Source of the DNA: Gossypium raimondii
Lineage: Eukaryota > Streptophyta > Magnoliopsida > Malvales > Malvaceae
NCBI RefSeq assembly: GCF_025698545.1
Contig: NC_068577.1
Span: 44,471,250-44,535,249 of the forward strand
Length of the DNA: 64,000 nt
Reading direction: 5' to 3'
Positions 32,895 to 44,048 of the stretch are shown one piece after another. A program made the position numbers and the translations under genes. How positions within the stretch are numbered: the stretch's first letter is position 1; the number at the start of each line of letters is the position of its first letter. The notes beneath the pieces are model-generated. The model worked only from the letters and a program-made list of their open reading frames with translations. It made no database searches and was not told where the DNA came from.

Positions 32895-34935
32895 TTCTTC
32901 TTTTTTGGTACATAGAACAAAGTAACAAACAAGTTTAGACATGAATTACAGCATTCCCAATCAAACTTCTTAGGGAGACTCCAAGATTGCTCCATCTTCC
33001 TCCAAAGCGTGTGCTAGATTTAGCCGAATGACGGGCACAACTGAACACATGTCGGATCTCCATAACCCAACCTTCATCAATTCATAATCAAAGTATTAAG
33101 AGGATGCTCCTCTGCATGTTGCTTATTAAGATAATTCACCACCAGCAAAGCATCAATTTCTACAATCAATCTTCGTATTCCAAGCTCTTTGCCCAATATT
33201 AAGCCTTGTCGAACACTCCAAAGTTCAGCTTGTAAACTATCTCTAACCCTGATCTTCATTTTGGATTGACCCACCAGCTACCGCAAATCCTCGACTACCC
33301 TGGATTAGAATTCAAAATGAAACAACCCACCGGAGGCTTCGACCATTGCATCCATGTTAGTCCTTTAGCAATTCGGTGATCCAATAAATTCAATAAATCA
33401 CCAATCTCTTTTGTAAATTTATGCGCACAGCTAAAACAGAAGAAGCTTGTGGCGCTATACCTTAGAAAACTCTTTTGTTTCTATTTTTCCATAAACCCCA
33501 TAAGATAGTGATGAGTAAAACACCCCAAGGGATCCAATCATCTAACAGCTACTTTCCCGTGAAATTTCTTTCTAACCAGGTTCAGAAATCTGACGAGAAG
33601 AAGTCGGGTTGCAACCTAGTCACCTGCAGTCCTGACCATATCTCTTTCAAGATGCTGCAATCATGAAAAAGGTGAGTAGTTGATTCCAAAGCATTGCCGC
33701 AAGCCAAGCAAGAAGCATTGTTGGTCATGTTTTTCCTCACTCTCATTTGATTGGTATTAATCTATCAAAGAACACCAACCAAATGAAAAAACGCAATCTT
33801 TCAGGGCAATCAAGCCTCCAAATCCAACCTGTCTTAACGGAAACATGCTGGTTTGCATCTAAACTCGCCGCCAACTTGTATGCCGATTGCACCGTGAAAA
33901 GACCATTGCTAGTCAGCCCCTGAAAGCCTTAATCCGAACCAAGATTGCTTCGAATAATTCGCAAAGGAACTGCCAACATAGAGTTCTTCAATGCTTCAGG
34001 TAATAAATCCTCAACATGAGTTAGGTTCCAAGTACCCGAATCAAATAAGAAGGCGGAGGCAGCCTCGTATCTATCTACTGCATCAGGAATGTCTAATATC
34101 TGATAAATTGGCTTATTGCCAACCCACTAGTCTTGCTAAAACTGAACATTATTGCCAGAAGTGATTCGCCATTTACACCCTTTCATCGATACATCACGAG
34201 CTTTAATTAAGCCACGCCATGTCGATGAAGCAGTCGGTTTTAATTGAGCCTCAGCAAATGAACCAATATTGAAGTACTTATTGCGAAAGACTTTGCACCA
34301 TAGAACATCATGATTCAAATGCAATCGCGAACTAGATTTAGCCAACATAGCCAAATTGTTGTTCGTACTTTACGGAGGCCAAGACCACCCATGTGTTTAG
34401 GGCAACAAACTTGATCCCAACTGATCAAATGATTATGAGCATATTCAGTCGAACCGCCCCAAAGGAAATTACTATTCAACCTATCCAATTTATCACAAAC
34501 AGAAATGAGAAGTAATGCCGTTTGCATAGAATGCAATGGAATGGCTGCTGAGGTGGATTGGATCAAAACTTTCCTTCCTGCTGGAGATAAAAACTTACCC
34601 TTCCAGTCAGTCAGCCTCTTCAAAAGCATGTCGACAAGAGGTGCATACGTTTCATAATTTGCTCTTCCATGAATAATTGGGACACCAAGATAGGTCCCCA
34701 AATTATCCGTTAAAGGAGTACCACGGGTCGAACTAAGCATAGATACTTCAACACCATTAATCGGCGACACAAACAATTTCGACATAGCAAAATTTACCTC
34801 CAACGCTGAAGCTCTACCAAATTCCTGTAGACAGTCTCTGATCATCCCAATTTGCTCATAACTTGCTCTTGGAAATAAAAGAAGATTTTCTACAAAGAAT
34901 AAATGCGTTAAAGTTGGCAATTTCTAGAGATTTTG
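32895..34935 (-). pseudogene. LINE ORF2 3' half (RT C-terminus, zf-RVT, RNase H), 5'-truncated
   Basis: On the minus strand, RT C-terminal sequence (34920-34320) includes FFVENLLLF, where intact elements have FADD. It continues with LGTYLGVPIIHGR, SPAGRKVLIQ, NFLWGG and HMGGLGLRK. Then come a decayed reverse-transcriptase zinc-binding region (NASCLACGN...THLFHDC near 33730-33660), WSKPPVGCF and RNase H (33274-32970) with LQAELWSVRQGL and EIDALLVVNYL. An A-rich tail lies near 32900. Several frameshifts and loss of the catalytic Asp pair show it is dead. It is separate from the LINE at 35163-35310, since both carry the same RT segment. Confidence 0.82.
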
Positions 34936-35162
34936 TAAGGCAAACAACTACGTTATGTTTCAACTGCTGACAAAATAGATTTAATCAACGTTAACCAAGC
35001 AATAATCTCTCTTTTCATCATACCAGCTTGTGCTTCATATGATCAAGAATAGATTGGAAAAAAGATATTTCTTTGATTAAGATATCTAATATTACATCCC
35101 AACTATTTTCCAGGTCATTCCACTTGTTTGACTCCCAAAATGCTCATAATCTATCGGATCTA

Positions 35163-35310
35163 CTAAAAAACAACTGACTTGTTACAATTTAGAGAAAGAT
35201 TTGATATCCTGCAATATGTACTCAACAACCATTTGATTGACTGAGCAAAACTAATTGGAGCATTGAAAAAGAAGTAGGAATCATCGGCAAATAGAAGATG
35301 CGACACTGGT
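35163..35310 (-). pseudogene. LINE RT fragment (FADD region), left part of a Copia-interrupted LINE
   Basis: The minus strand encodes PVSHLLFADDSYFFF and on to about LNCNKSVVF. The catalytic FADD is intact. At 35310 it is cut by the Copia element. Its upstream continuation is at 46908-47395, where reading joins as NCSP|VSHLLFADD in the same frame. The apparent 101-codon frame here continues falsely into the Copia LTR. Confidence 0.85.
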
Positions 35311-35592
35311 TGTTGAACAATAACAAAATAGTTTGGAGGAGTTAGTTTGTTGAAGAAGTTGTTAAGCAGTTGAGTCAGTTTCTTGAGCTCTTTGCTTAGT
35401 TCCTTGCTTACTCTATAAAACCGTGCTTTGTATACATTGGAAGAGTATTTTTTTCTGATGCAATACATAAACCAAGCTTTCTTCTATCTTCTACTGTTAT
35501 CTATCTTTGGTTGTTATCTTCCTTGCTGCCAGCTTTGCTTGTTATCTTCGGTGTCTTCCTTACAGTTGTCATCGGAATATTGTCACTTCACA
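35311..35592 (+). repeat. Copia 5' LTR
   Basis: It is 282 bp, starts TGTTGAAC and ends CTTCACA, with a TATA-like CTATAAAA near 35413. It matches 46625-46907. Confidence 0.93.
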
Positions 35593-35647
35593 TTGTATTA
35601 GAGCCTCTATTTTTCGGCCGGTAGTTCGACGATTATTCATTTTTTAT

Positions 35648-36860
35648 GATCCATCATCTATTCCTGTTGCTACTCAGGTCAGTCTATCCTTTACAAATAA
35701 GAAAATTAGTGTTTGTCTTATTGATCACAATTTTCTTCTCTGGAAGCAACAAGTGTTGTTTACGGTTCATGGTAATGGTCCCGAAGGGTTTCTTGATGGA
35801 ACTGAGGTTGTACCACCACTAGTCGTCATGTCCACCACAGGGGAGGCAGTGGTCAATCCTGATTTTCGTAGGTAAAAGAAACAAGATTGTGCTCTTGCTT
35901 CTTGGCTGTTATCCACCATCAGTCCACATATTTTGCCCAAATTAGTTGGTGCTAAGACTTCTCATTCCATCAAGAGTACTTTACTCAGGTTGTTTTCCAC
36001 CAGTCAACCACCAAAGTCATGTATCTCCATTTTCAATTATGTGACATGAAGAAAGCAGATCTTTCAATGCGTGATTACATCACAAAAATCAAAGAAGTCT
36101 ATTGACACTCTAACTGCTTGTGGAAATGCCGCAACAAAAGTTGAGCAAATTGCCACAATCTTGAACGGTCTACCATCTAAGTATGACTCTTTTGTGGCTA
36201 TTATAACTGTTAGTAAGGAACCCTATGATTTTGAAAGTGTGATTTCTGGTCTTATGGATTCTGAATCAAGGCTACGAGATTCTCTGCGTGTTCCTCTGAG
36301 CATCAACAATGCTCAGTTTGCTGTGAACAATTTTGATCGTTCATCAGGTACTTTTCCTTACTCGTCTGGTTCTAACTATGTACAACAAAGCACGTCCCAC
36401 GCTTCGAGCAGTTACGCAGGTAGAGGACGGGGTCGATACAACAATCGATTACAATGCCAACTATGTGGGAAACTTGGCCATCTTGTGGATCGGTGCTTCC
36501 ATCGTTTCGACCAAAACTTTGCTGGGGTGACAGCTCAAACCTATAGTCCTCGGTCTGTTTCAGTTGTTGGAGTTAACTCATGTGCTTTCTCGGAGCCTAC
36601 AGGACCATCAGACTTTCATGTTGAAAGTTATTGTTCGTATGTACCCATTTCTCCTGAAACTTACTGTTCTTATGTACCTACTATGTCTCTTCCACTAATA
36701 TCCAAGTATAAGGGTCTTTTTTGTCCACTGATGCAATTCAAACTACTGAATCTCCTAATGAGATTGGTCAAGCAAATTCAATCAATGTTGTTGTCTCATC
36801 TGTTTCCTCTTGGTTTTTTAATTCTGGTGCTACACATCATGTGACCAATGATCTTGCTCA
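35648..36860 (+). pseudogene. Copia gag (UBN2-type) with CCHC zinc knuckle
   Basis: The frame includes VCLIDHNFLLWKQQVLFTV near the N-terminus, a stop near 35875, a frame change near 36050, then KVEQIATILNGLPSKYDSF, YDFESVISGLMDSESRL and the knuckle CQLCGKLGHLVDRC (about 36450). Gag proteins build the virus-like particle. Stops and frameshifts disable it. Confidence 0.85.
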
Positions 36861-37507
36861 TCTTCATATCAAGCAACCTTATTCCAGGTCAAGTATGGTA
36901 ACTGTAGGTGATGATGCGTCTTTAAATATTTCATATGTTGGTCAGTCCTTCCTTACATTTACTTCTCGACAACTTATTTTGGATCAATTGCTGCATGTTC
37001 ATGATATCACCAATAATTTATTGTTTGTTAGTAAATTTGCTTAAGGTAATTTGGTGTTTTTTTAAGTTTCATCCCACTCATTGCTTTGTTAAGGATTGAG
37101 GCTACTGGTGAGGTTCTTCATCGGGGTCTTGAAAAAGATAGCCTGTATACATTTCTTGCTGATGAATGCTCACGTGAAGTTGCTTTTGATTGCAAGTCTT
37201 CACTTTCTTTATCATCCATTCAACAAGCCTACAATACTCTATTAAGCAATCTTTAAGATCAGTCTCGTGTCTCAAAGTACTAGTTGTGGCATCGTTATCT
37301 TGGTCATCCAGCTGAAGGTGTCCAAAGCATGGTCATGTCCTCTTGTAATAAAAGTATTCATAAAAATAAAGAATGTTCTTTTTGTGCTACTTGTCATGTT
37401 GACAAAAGCAACAAGCGACAGTTGTCTTCATCAAACACTGTATATCACAAACCGTTTGAGTTAGTGGAAATTGATCTTTAGGGTCTGGCACATGAATCTT
37501 CCAGTGG
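36721..37507 (+). pseudogene. Copia protease and pre-integrase domain
   Basis: FFNSGATHHVTNDL (about 36815) is the Copia aspartic protease site with Asp changed to Asn. It is followed by QSFLTF and LLHVHDITNNLLFVSKFA. The pre-integrase zinc region has LWHRYLGHPAEGVQSM and CSFCATCHVDKSNK (37284-37470). The frame is cut at 37512 by the solo LTR and resumes at 44049. Confidence 0.85.
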
Positions 37508-37742
37508 TTTTCTGATGGCCACAAAACCAACTAAAAATTTGACAAAAGCAAGCGCACCAATCAATTAATAGTATAGCTAGGTGGGCAAATATATCCTTCT
37601 CTAAAAATATTAATAATTATTGTATTTCTATCATTTAACCGATAAATTGGAGAGATTGACTAAAACTAAAATTAACTAAATTAATTAACTAAAGAACACG
37701 ACAAAGAACGAATAAAAAAAAAGATTAACAATCAAGAAGCAA

Positions 37743-37807
37743 AACAATACCTAGGAAAGAATCCACCTAGATTTCATTTGTCATTATAAATTTGAATTAA
37801 ACAATTT
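37743..37807 (+). repeat. 65-bp flanking direct repeat, left copy
   Basis: Identical to 43049-43113 except for one base. It abuts the first base of the chromovirus 5' LTR. It belongs to the host solo LTR sequence and is duplicated on both sides of the insertion. Confidence 0.88.
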
Positions 37808-38210
37808 TGTTCTGAACCTAAATGCTGCTGAGGGCCCTGCTAGAGAGTACACAGCCCAAAGGAACCAAGAGTTGAGAAGAAGCTCACGCAGGAGGTATTC
37901 GCCTAGGCAATATGATGACTTCATAATTGAATGACACGTGGGCTAATGATGAGCAAATAGAGAATATTGGCGCACACACTCAGATGAGGATTTTTCTACA
38001 AATAATGGCATGGGCAGAGAATGGGGGGAGTGTTTTTCTGTTATGAATATTGTTATTCTTTCTCTCATCTTATTCTCTCTGGGTTATTTTCTTCTTTCTT
38101 TTATTTTTCCATGAAAGTAACAGCACTTTTCCTTCCTTGACACAGAATATACTCAATTTTTACCTTCAACATTGTCATTTGAGAATTTATATTTCTCCAA
38201 GTACATAACA
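37808..38210 (+). repeat. Chromovirus 5' LTR (403 bp)
   Basis: It starts TGTTCTGAAC and ends GTACATAACA. It is followed two bases later by TGGTGCTTTCATTGAG, the likely primer-binding region. It includes the last part of the pol reading frame and an internal AATGGGGGGAG purine tract at 38020-38030. Confidence 0.85.
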
Positions 38211-38238
38211 TTGGTGCTTTCATTGAGTCTCTACAAAT

Positions 38239-39180
38239 ATGGTAGAGCAACAGACCCGGCTTCGCGTTTTAGACGACAACATCAAATCCTTGACCGAGTC
38301 CCAAAGTTCGCTTTTAGATTCCCAGAATGCTCTCTGTCGGGACTTTGATCTCCTGGTTACCTCTTTTGATGAGCAAAAAGCCTTGCTCCGTGAATTGGTC
38401 AGTCAACGCACTTCTTCTCAGTCTTCAAGTCCTGCACCTTCTCTATTTCCGGCTTCTCAAAATCCGTTGGGACAACATAAACCAGCATCTATACAACTGG
38501 CTCGGTTCTCCGGTATCAACCCGGACCGTTGGCTTATGCAAGCTGATCGCTACTTCACTTTTTACAACATCAGAGATGAGGACCGCGTCACTATCGCCTC
38601 CTTTTACTTCGACGAGGCTGCTTCTGATTGGTATGATTGGATGTTTCGCAACCGTCAGCTCGTTCTCAGCGTTGCTCCTCGCCCATTTCCGTTCTCGCGG
38701 TTTAGAAGAACCAGAAGGCCTCCTCGCTAAATTGCATCAAACGACTTCGGTGGATGCCTATCGTTCTGAGTTTGAGGCGGTTACTAATCGCGCTATCTGT
38801 TTGCCGGCCCACTTCCTGGTCTAGTGTTTTATTTCTGGGCTACGATCTGACATCAAGCATTCCGTGCTCATCCATCGGCCCACCACATTGGATGACGCTA
38901 TGCAGCTGGCCCAACTTCATGAGAGACGTATTATCCTGGAGAAATCCCCTGCTAGACCCGTTCCAACCCTCGGCACCACTAAGCCTCTCCTTTCCACACC
39001 TTCCTTTAACCCCAAAGTTCACCCCACCTCCTCGCAACCTCCTACAACCCAATCTACAGCCACTTTACCCATTCGCCGTCTTACCCCGTTGGAGGCCGCC
39101 CAACGCCGATCCAAAGGCTTGTGCTATCACTATGATGAGAAATATTCCTGGGACCATAAATGCAAGTCTAAACCTCAACT
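38239..39180 (+). pseudogene. Chromovirus gag
   Basis: The first ATG after the LTR starts MVEQQTRLRVLDDNIKSL. A coiled-coil-like stretch and ARFSGINPDRWLMQADRYF follow (retrotransposon gag). The frame shifts near 38700 (SAVAPRPF versus RSRGLEEPEGLLAKL), a stop lies at 38822, then GLRSDIKHSVLIHRP and LAQLHERRI. The zinc knuckle at about 39119 reads CYHYDEKYSWDHKC; its second Cys is lost. Confidence 0.85.
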
Positions 39181-39269
39181 TTTGTTGCTTGAAAATGATT
39201 CGGAGCCCACTGAAGTTAACAACCCTTTGTTGCTTCCTCCTCCTCACGGTCCCGATCCTGAATTATCTT

Positions 39270-39904
39270 CCGTAGATCCATCTTCTCCCCTGCAGTCAGC
39301 TATATCGTACAATGCCCTGGCCAGGGGTTTCTCTGTTTCGACAGTCAGGTTTCAAGGAACAGTGTTTGGGAAACCTGTCCAAGTGTTATTAGATGGCGGT
39401 AGCACTCATAACTTCGTTCAGACACGCGTCGCCTCTTATTTAAATTTGACAGTTACTACCACTCCCAGCTTTTCTGTTTTGGTAGGTAGTGGTGAACGCC
39501 TCCCTTGCGATAGCATCGTTCGACAAGTCCCTGTGGTTATCCAAAATCAAGAAATCCTCGTTGATTTCTTCGTTCTTCCTATTCAAGGATGGGACATAGT
39601 ATTGGGAGTAGAGTGGTTAGCGACGTTGGGACCAGTACTTACCGATTATTATTCATCAATTTTTGAGTTCTCTTATGCCGGCCAGAAGGTTCGATGGACG
39701 GGAGATGGGGCTCCCGCTGTTCAACCTATACAGTTCAATGGGCTTCGCTGCTTGACTCACAATAATTCTGTGGCTGAATTTTTCAGGTTAGATCTCGTTT
39801 CTGAGCCTAATTCTCTATCTGAAATTGTGGTCCCTGAAATTAAGGCCTTATTGACTGAGTTTGTTGACGTGTTTTCCAAACCAATGGGATTACCTCCGAT
39901 GTGA
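39270..39904 (+). pseudogene. Chromovirus protease
   Basis: The retropepsin-like motif LLDGGSTHNFVQTRVA (about 39390) keeps the catalytic Asp. DFFVLPIQGWDIVLGVEWLA follows, the conserved second half. A TGA at 39902 (LPPM-stop, normally Arg) separates it from the RT. Confidence 0.85.
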
Positions 39905-41275
39905 GACTGTGATCACGCGATTCATCTAGCCCTAAATTGTGGTCCGGTGAACGTTAAGCCTTATCGATAACCACATTTTCAGAAACGGGAAATCGAGTGG
40001 TTGGTTTCAGAAATGCTGGCTAATGGTATCATCCAACCAAGTACAAGTCCTTTTTCCTCACCAATGTTGCTGGTACGTAAGAAAGATGGCTCGTGGCGCT
40101 TTTGTGTTGATTACCGAGCCCTCAATGCTGTGATTATCAAAGACCGATTTTCAATTTCGTCCATCGATGAATTATTCGATGAACTTCATGGGGCTATGTA
40201 TTTCTCCAAACTCGATTTGTTGGCTGGATTCCATCAAATTCGAGTTAAGGCCGGGGATGAAAGCAAGACTGCCTTTAGGACTCACGACGAGCATTATGAG
40301 TTCCTCGTCATGTCGTTTGGGCTCACAAACTCGCCATCTAGATTTCAAAGTCTTATAAATTTGGTTTTTCGTCCGTACCTCCGCAAGTTTGTATTGGTTT
40401 TCTTTGACGACATTTTGATCTATAGTCCGGATTGGGAAACCCATTTAGAACATATCCGGGTTGTTTTTCATCTCCTCCGCGAACACCAGTTAGTGGTGAA
40501 ACGTTCTAAATGTCTATTTGGTCATACAAGCATTGGGTATTTAGGACATATTGTTTATCGGCAAGGAGTTCAGGTGGATCCTGATAAAATTAAAGCCATC
40601 TAGTCGTGGCCTATTCCCCGCACCGTCAAGGCTGTCCGCGGTTTTCTCGACTTGGCCAGGTATTACCGCCGCTTTATCTGTCACTTCGCGGCCATTGCCG
40701 GTCCCTTGACTGACCTGTTGCGAATAGATGCCTTCCAATGGACCCCCTTAGCCCACACGGCCTTTGAGCATTTGAAACAGCTACTTAGTGAAGCCCTTAT
40801 TCTTGCATTACCTGATTTTAGCAAACCATTTGTGGTGGAAACAGATGCTTCGGGTACTGGCATCGGTGCCATCCTTTCACAAGGTGGTCACCCTATTGCA
40901 TATTACAGCCACCAACTCAGCCCTCGATTGCAACAATCCTCCACATATCAAAGGGAGATGTGTGCTATTACGCAAGCCGTTTCTAAATGGCGGCAGTACC
41001 TTTTGGGTAACCGATTTACGATTATTACTGATCAGCAATCATTAAAGAGTCTTACCTCTCAGGTAATTCAAACACCGGATCAATAGAAGTGGTTGGGCAA
41101 ATTGATTAGCTATGACTTCTACATCGTTTACCGTCCAAGCCGAATCAACACCGCAGCAGATGCCTTGTCCAGAATTCCTGCTACCCAATTCTTGGCCCTT
41201 TATCATGTTCAGTTTTTTATAGTTGATCAGCTCCGAGAGGCCAATGCTGTGCATCCTGAGTTGCTTGCTTTGTAG
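39905..41275 (+). pseudogene. Chromovirus reverse transcriptase and RNase H
   Basis: RT motifs in order: [72 protein letters not shown] (catalytic Asp pair present), YLGHIV. RNase H motifs: VVETDASGTGIGAILSQ, PIAYYSH, YQREMCAITQAV, FTIITDQQSLK, RINTAADALSR. Stops at 40603, 41084 and 41275 sit where Gln or Trp is expected. Confidence 0.92.
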
Positions 41276-42772
41276 CAACGTCTAGCCACTGATCCAACTT
41301 CTCTACCGGGATTTTTGTTCAAAGACAAGCTACTGTTCTTTAACTCTCGACTGGTGCTACCATCTGATTTTCCACTTCGCACTAGTCTATTAACAGAGTT
41401 CCATTCGTCCCCTGTTGGCGGCCACTCAGGCATCACCCGTACGTTTCATCGCCTTACTACAAATTTTTATTGGAAGCATATGCGTCGAGATGTCACCCAA
41501 TTTGTCCGCTCTTGCCAGATCTGTCAATAGATGAAGTCTGCTACAGTTTCTCCAGCTGGCCTCCTTCAACCTCTTCCAATTCCGATTTTGGTCTTTGAAA
41601 ATATTTCCATGGACTTTATCACCGTGGTTATGGTGGTCGTTGATCGACTTTCAAAAAATGGGCATTTTGTGGGTCTGCCAACTTATTTTTCCAGTCAAAT
41701 AGTTGCTTCTGCCTTTGTGCAAGAAGTAGTGAGGTTACACGGCATTCCTACGGAGATTGTCTCGGACCGTGATCCTCGTTTCCTCAGTAGCTTCTAGAAA
41801 GAAGTACATAGGCTCCAAGGCAGGATACTGAGTATGAGCACCGCATACCACCCACAGACTGACGGCTAAACGGAGGCCCTCAACCGATGCTTGGAAATGT
41901 ATTTGCGTTGCTATGCCTCAGACCACCCTACCTCTTGGATGTTATTTTTACCTTGGGCCGAATATTGGTACAACACCTCATACCAAACGACTGCGCAAAT
42001 GACACCTTTTGAAGTGTTGTATGGTCGCCCTCCACCTACAATAGCACGGTATGTTAAGGACGACAGCGGTCACCCTCTCGTTGATGCTCAGTTACTCGAA
42101 CGAGACCATGTTTTACAACTGCTCAAAATAAATTTAGCCCAAGCTCAGGCTCGGATGAAATTCTATGCTAATAAATATCACCGAGATATCAGTTTCAATG
42201 TCGGGGACTGGTTATATGTTAAATTGCAACCTTATCGACAATCTTCTATACGGTTGCAGTGCCATTCAAAGCTCGGTCGCAGATATTTTGGTCCATATCA
42301 GGTCCTCAAACGTGTTGGTCCAGTCACATATGAGCTCGATCTGCCTTCTACGGCTTGTATCCATCTCGTATTTCATGTGTCTATGCTCAATAAATACCTC
42401 GGACACCCTGACCAACAAGTCACTCCTTTGGATTTGGTCGATTCCACCAGCTCTATTAACTTGTACCCCATTGCAGTCTTAGATCGTAGGCAAGTACAAC
42501 GAGGGTCTGCCACCGTAAAACAGTACTTAATCCAATGGAATGGCCTGACCATTGACGATGCTACTTGGGAAGATAACGAGAAACTACACCAGCTTTACTC
42601 TGCTTTCCACCTTGAGGACAAGGTTCATCTTGATGAGGAGGGTACTGTTCTGAACCCAAATGCTGCTGAAGGCTCTACTGGAGAGTACACAGCCCAAAGG
42701 AACCAAGAGTTGAGAAGAAGCTCACGCAGGAGGTATTCGCCTAGGCAATATGCTGACTTCATAACTGAATGA
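41276..42772 (+). pseudogene. Chromovirus integrase and chromodomain
   Basis: The zinc-binding HHCC part holds HSSPVGGHSGITRTFHRL and SCQICQ. The catalytic core has SMDFI (first Asp), VSDRDPRF (second) and TEALNRCLE (Glu), with a short deletion after the first Asp. The GPY region has FGPYQVLKRVGPVTYELDLP. The chromodomain (about 42470-42600) holds PIAVLDRRQV, QYLIQWNGL and ATWEDNEKL. It would direct insertion to silent chromatin. The frame ends at 42772, inside the 3' LTR. Stops occur at 41530, 41797 and 41869. Confidence 0.92.
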
Positions 42773-43048
42773 CACGTGGGCTAATGATGAGCAAACAGAG
42801 AATATTGGCGCACACACTCAGATGAGGATTTTTCTACAAATAATGGCATGGGCAGAGAATGGGGGGAGAGTTTTTCTGTTATGAATATTGTTATTCTCTC
42901 TCTCATCTTATTCTCTCTGGGTTATTTTCTTCTTTCTTTTATTTTTCCATGAAAGTAACAGCACATTTCCTTCCTTGACACAAAATATACTCAATTTTTA
43001 CCTTCAACATTGTCATTTGAGAATTTATATTTCTCCAAGTACATAGGA
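42646..43048 (+). repeat. Chromovirus 3' LTR (403 bp)
   Basis: Matches 37808-38210. The terminal ACA is changed to GGA. A GAGGAGGG purine run precedes it at about 42635-42642. Confidence 0.85.
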
Positions 43049-43113
43049 AAAAATACCTAGGAAAGAATCCACCTAGATTTCATTTGTCATTATAAATTTG
43101 AATTAAACAATTT
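43049..43113 (+). repeat. 65-bp flanking direct repeat, right copy
   Basis: Begins directly after the 3' LTR and copies 37743-37807 with one difference. The host solo LTR continues after it. Confidence 0.88.
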
Positions 43114-44048
43114 CTTCACTTAGTATCTTGATTGTAGAAATTCCTAAATTATGCTAATATCTCTTTTGAGAGTAAGAACAATTGACTCTAGGTTGATTAA
43201 TTGAAATTTCTTTCTAATTAAAACCCTTATTATTGCATTAACTCGATCTATAGATCTCCCTATTACATTTGACTCTAATCCGGTAAATTTATGTTATTTT
43301 ATTTCTAGGATTGCATGCAGCTCCAATAAATTATGCTAGATTTACTCTTAAATAGTGACTTTTTCTCCTCTCGATTTAAGCACATCAAACATGGATTAAC
43401 AGTCCATAAATATTAAACCAAGAATTAAACACACATAATTGAGAATAAGATCCAAGTATTTATTGTGTAAAACAGAAATCAAAAGACAGAATTCATCATA
43501 AAGTTTATCTCCCCTAGGTATTTAAAAAATTAGTTCATAATAACAAATAAAAACATCTCAAAGACAATATAACCATAATAAACTCATAATAAACTTCAAA
43601 GAAATAAAAAAGGAAATCTTCAATCTTGATAGATATCTGCTTCAGAGTCGACTTTAATGGTGTTCTTCGAGTTGTTTCTTGAATATTCTATAACGACTTA
43701 CTCCCTTCTCCTTATATTTGGTATATATAGGTCTTATAATGCTCAAAAAACTTAAAAATTACGTTTTTCTGCATTTCTAGAGTACAATTCGTGATTTCCA
43801 CACAGTTTGGCACATGGTCGTGTGACAACCTGTGTGGCTTGCACGATCGTGTGGCTCCTAAAACTTACTTCGATTTTTTAATTTTCCCTCGTTATTCGCT
43901 TCTTTTACTCCCAAATGCTCTCATAAGTATAGAAACATAAATTTAAAGGATTAGAAGTATAAAATTTACCATTTTACATCGAATAGTTATCTAAAAATGC
44001 ATTAAGAATGAAATTAAAACATGTTACTTTTTAACACTTATAATTTTC

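Larger units (their letters stand above)
37808..43048 (+). mobile_element. Ty3/Gypsy chromovirus, degenerate, 403-bp terminal repeats
   Basis: Direct terminal repeats are 37808-38210 and 42646-43048. Between them runs a single gag-pol with the order gag - protease - RT - RNase H - integrase - chromodomain, which defines a chromovirus (Reina-like by memory). By eye the two repeats differ at about 12-15 positions (roughly 3 percent). It is thus younger than the Copia it sits in, as nesting requires. Instead of a 4-6-bp target duplication it is flanked by a 65-bp direct repeat. Many in-frame stops inactivate it. Confidence 0.93.
37513..44043 (-). mobile_element. Solo LTR (Tat-like, minus orientation) inside the Copia, itself interrupted; TSD TTTTC
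   Basis: The element's own sequence is 37513-37807 plus 43114-44043 (about 1.2 kb). On the minus strand it ends ...GGCCATCA and has a TATA box (about 43725) in the expected place. TTTTC flanks it at 37508-37512 and 44044-44048. Removing it and one TSD copy rejoins Copia integrase as SSSGF|LYYILFVDVYS in frame, which fixes the borders. It received the chromovirus at 37808-43048. Confidence 0.85.
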
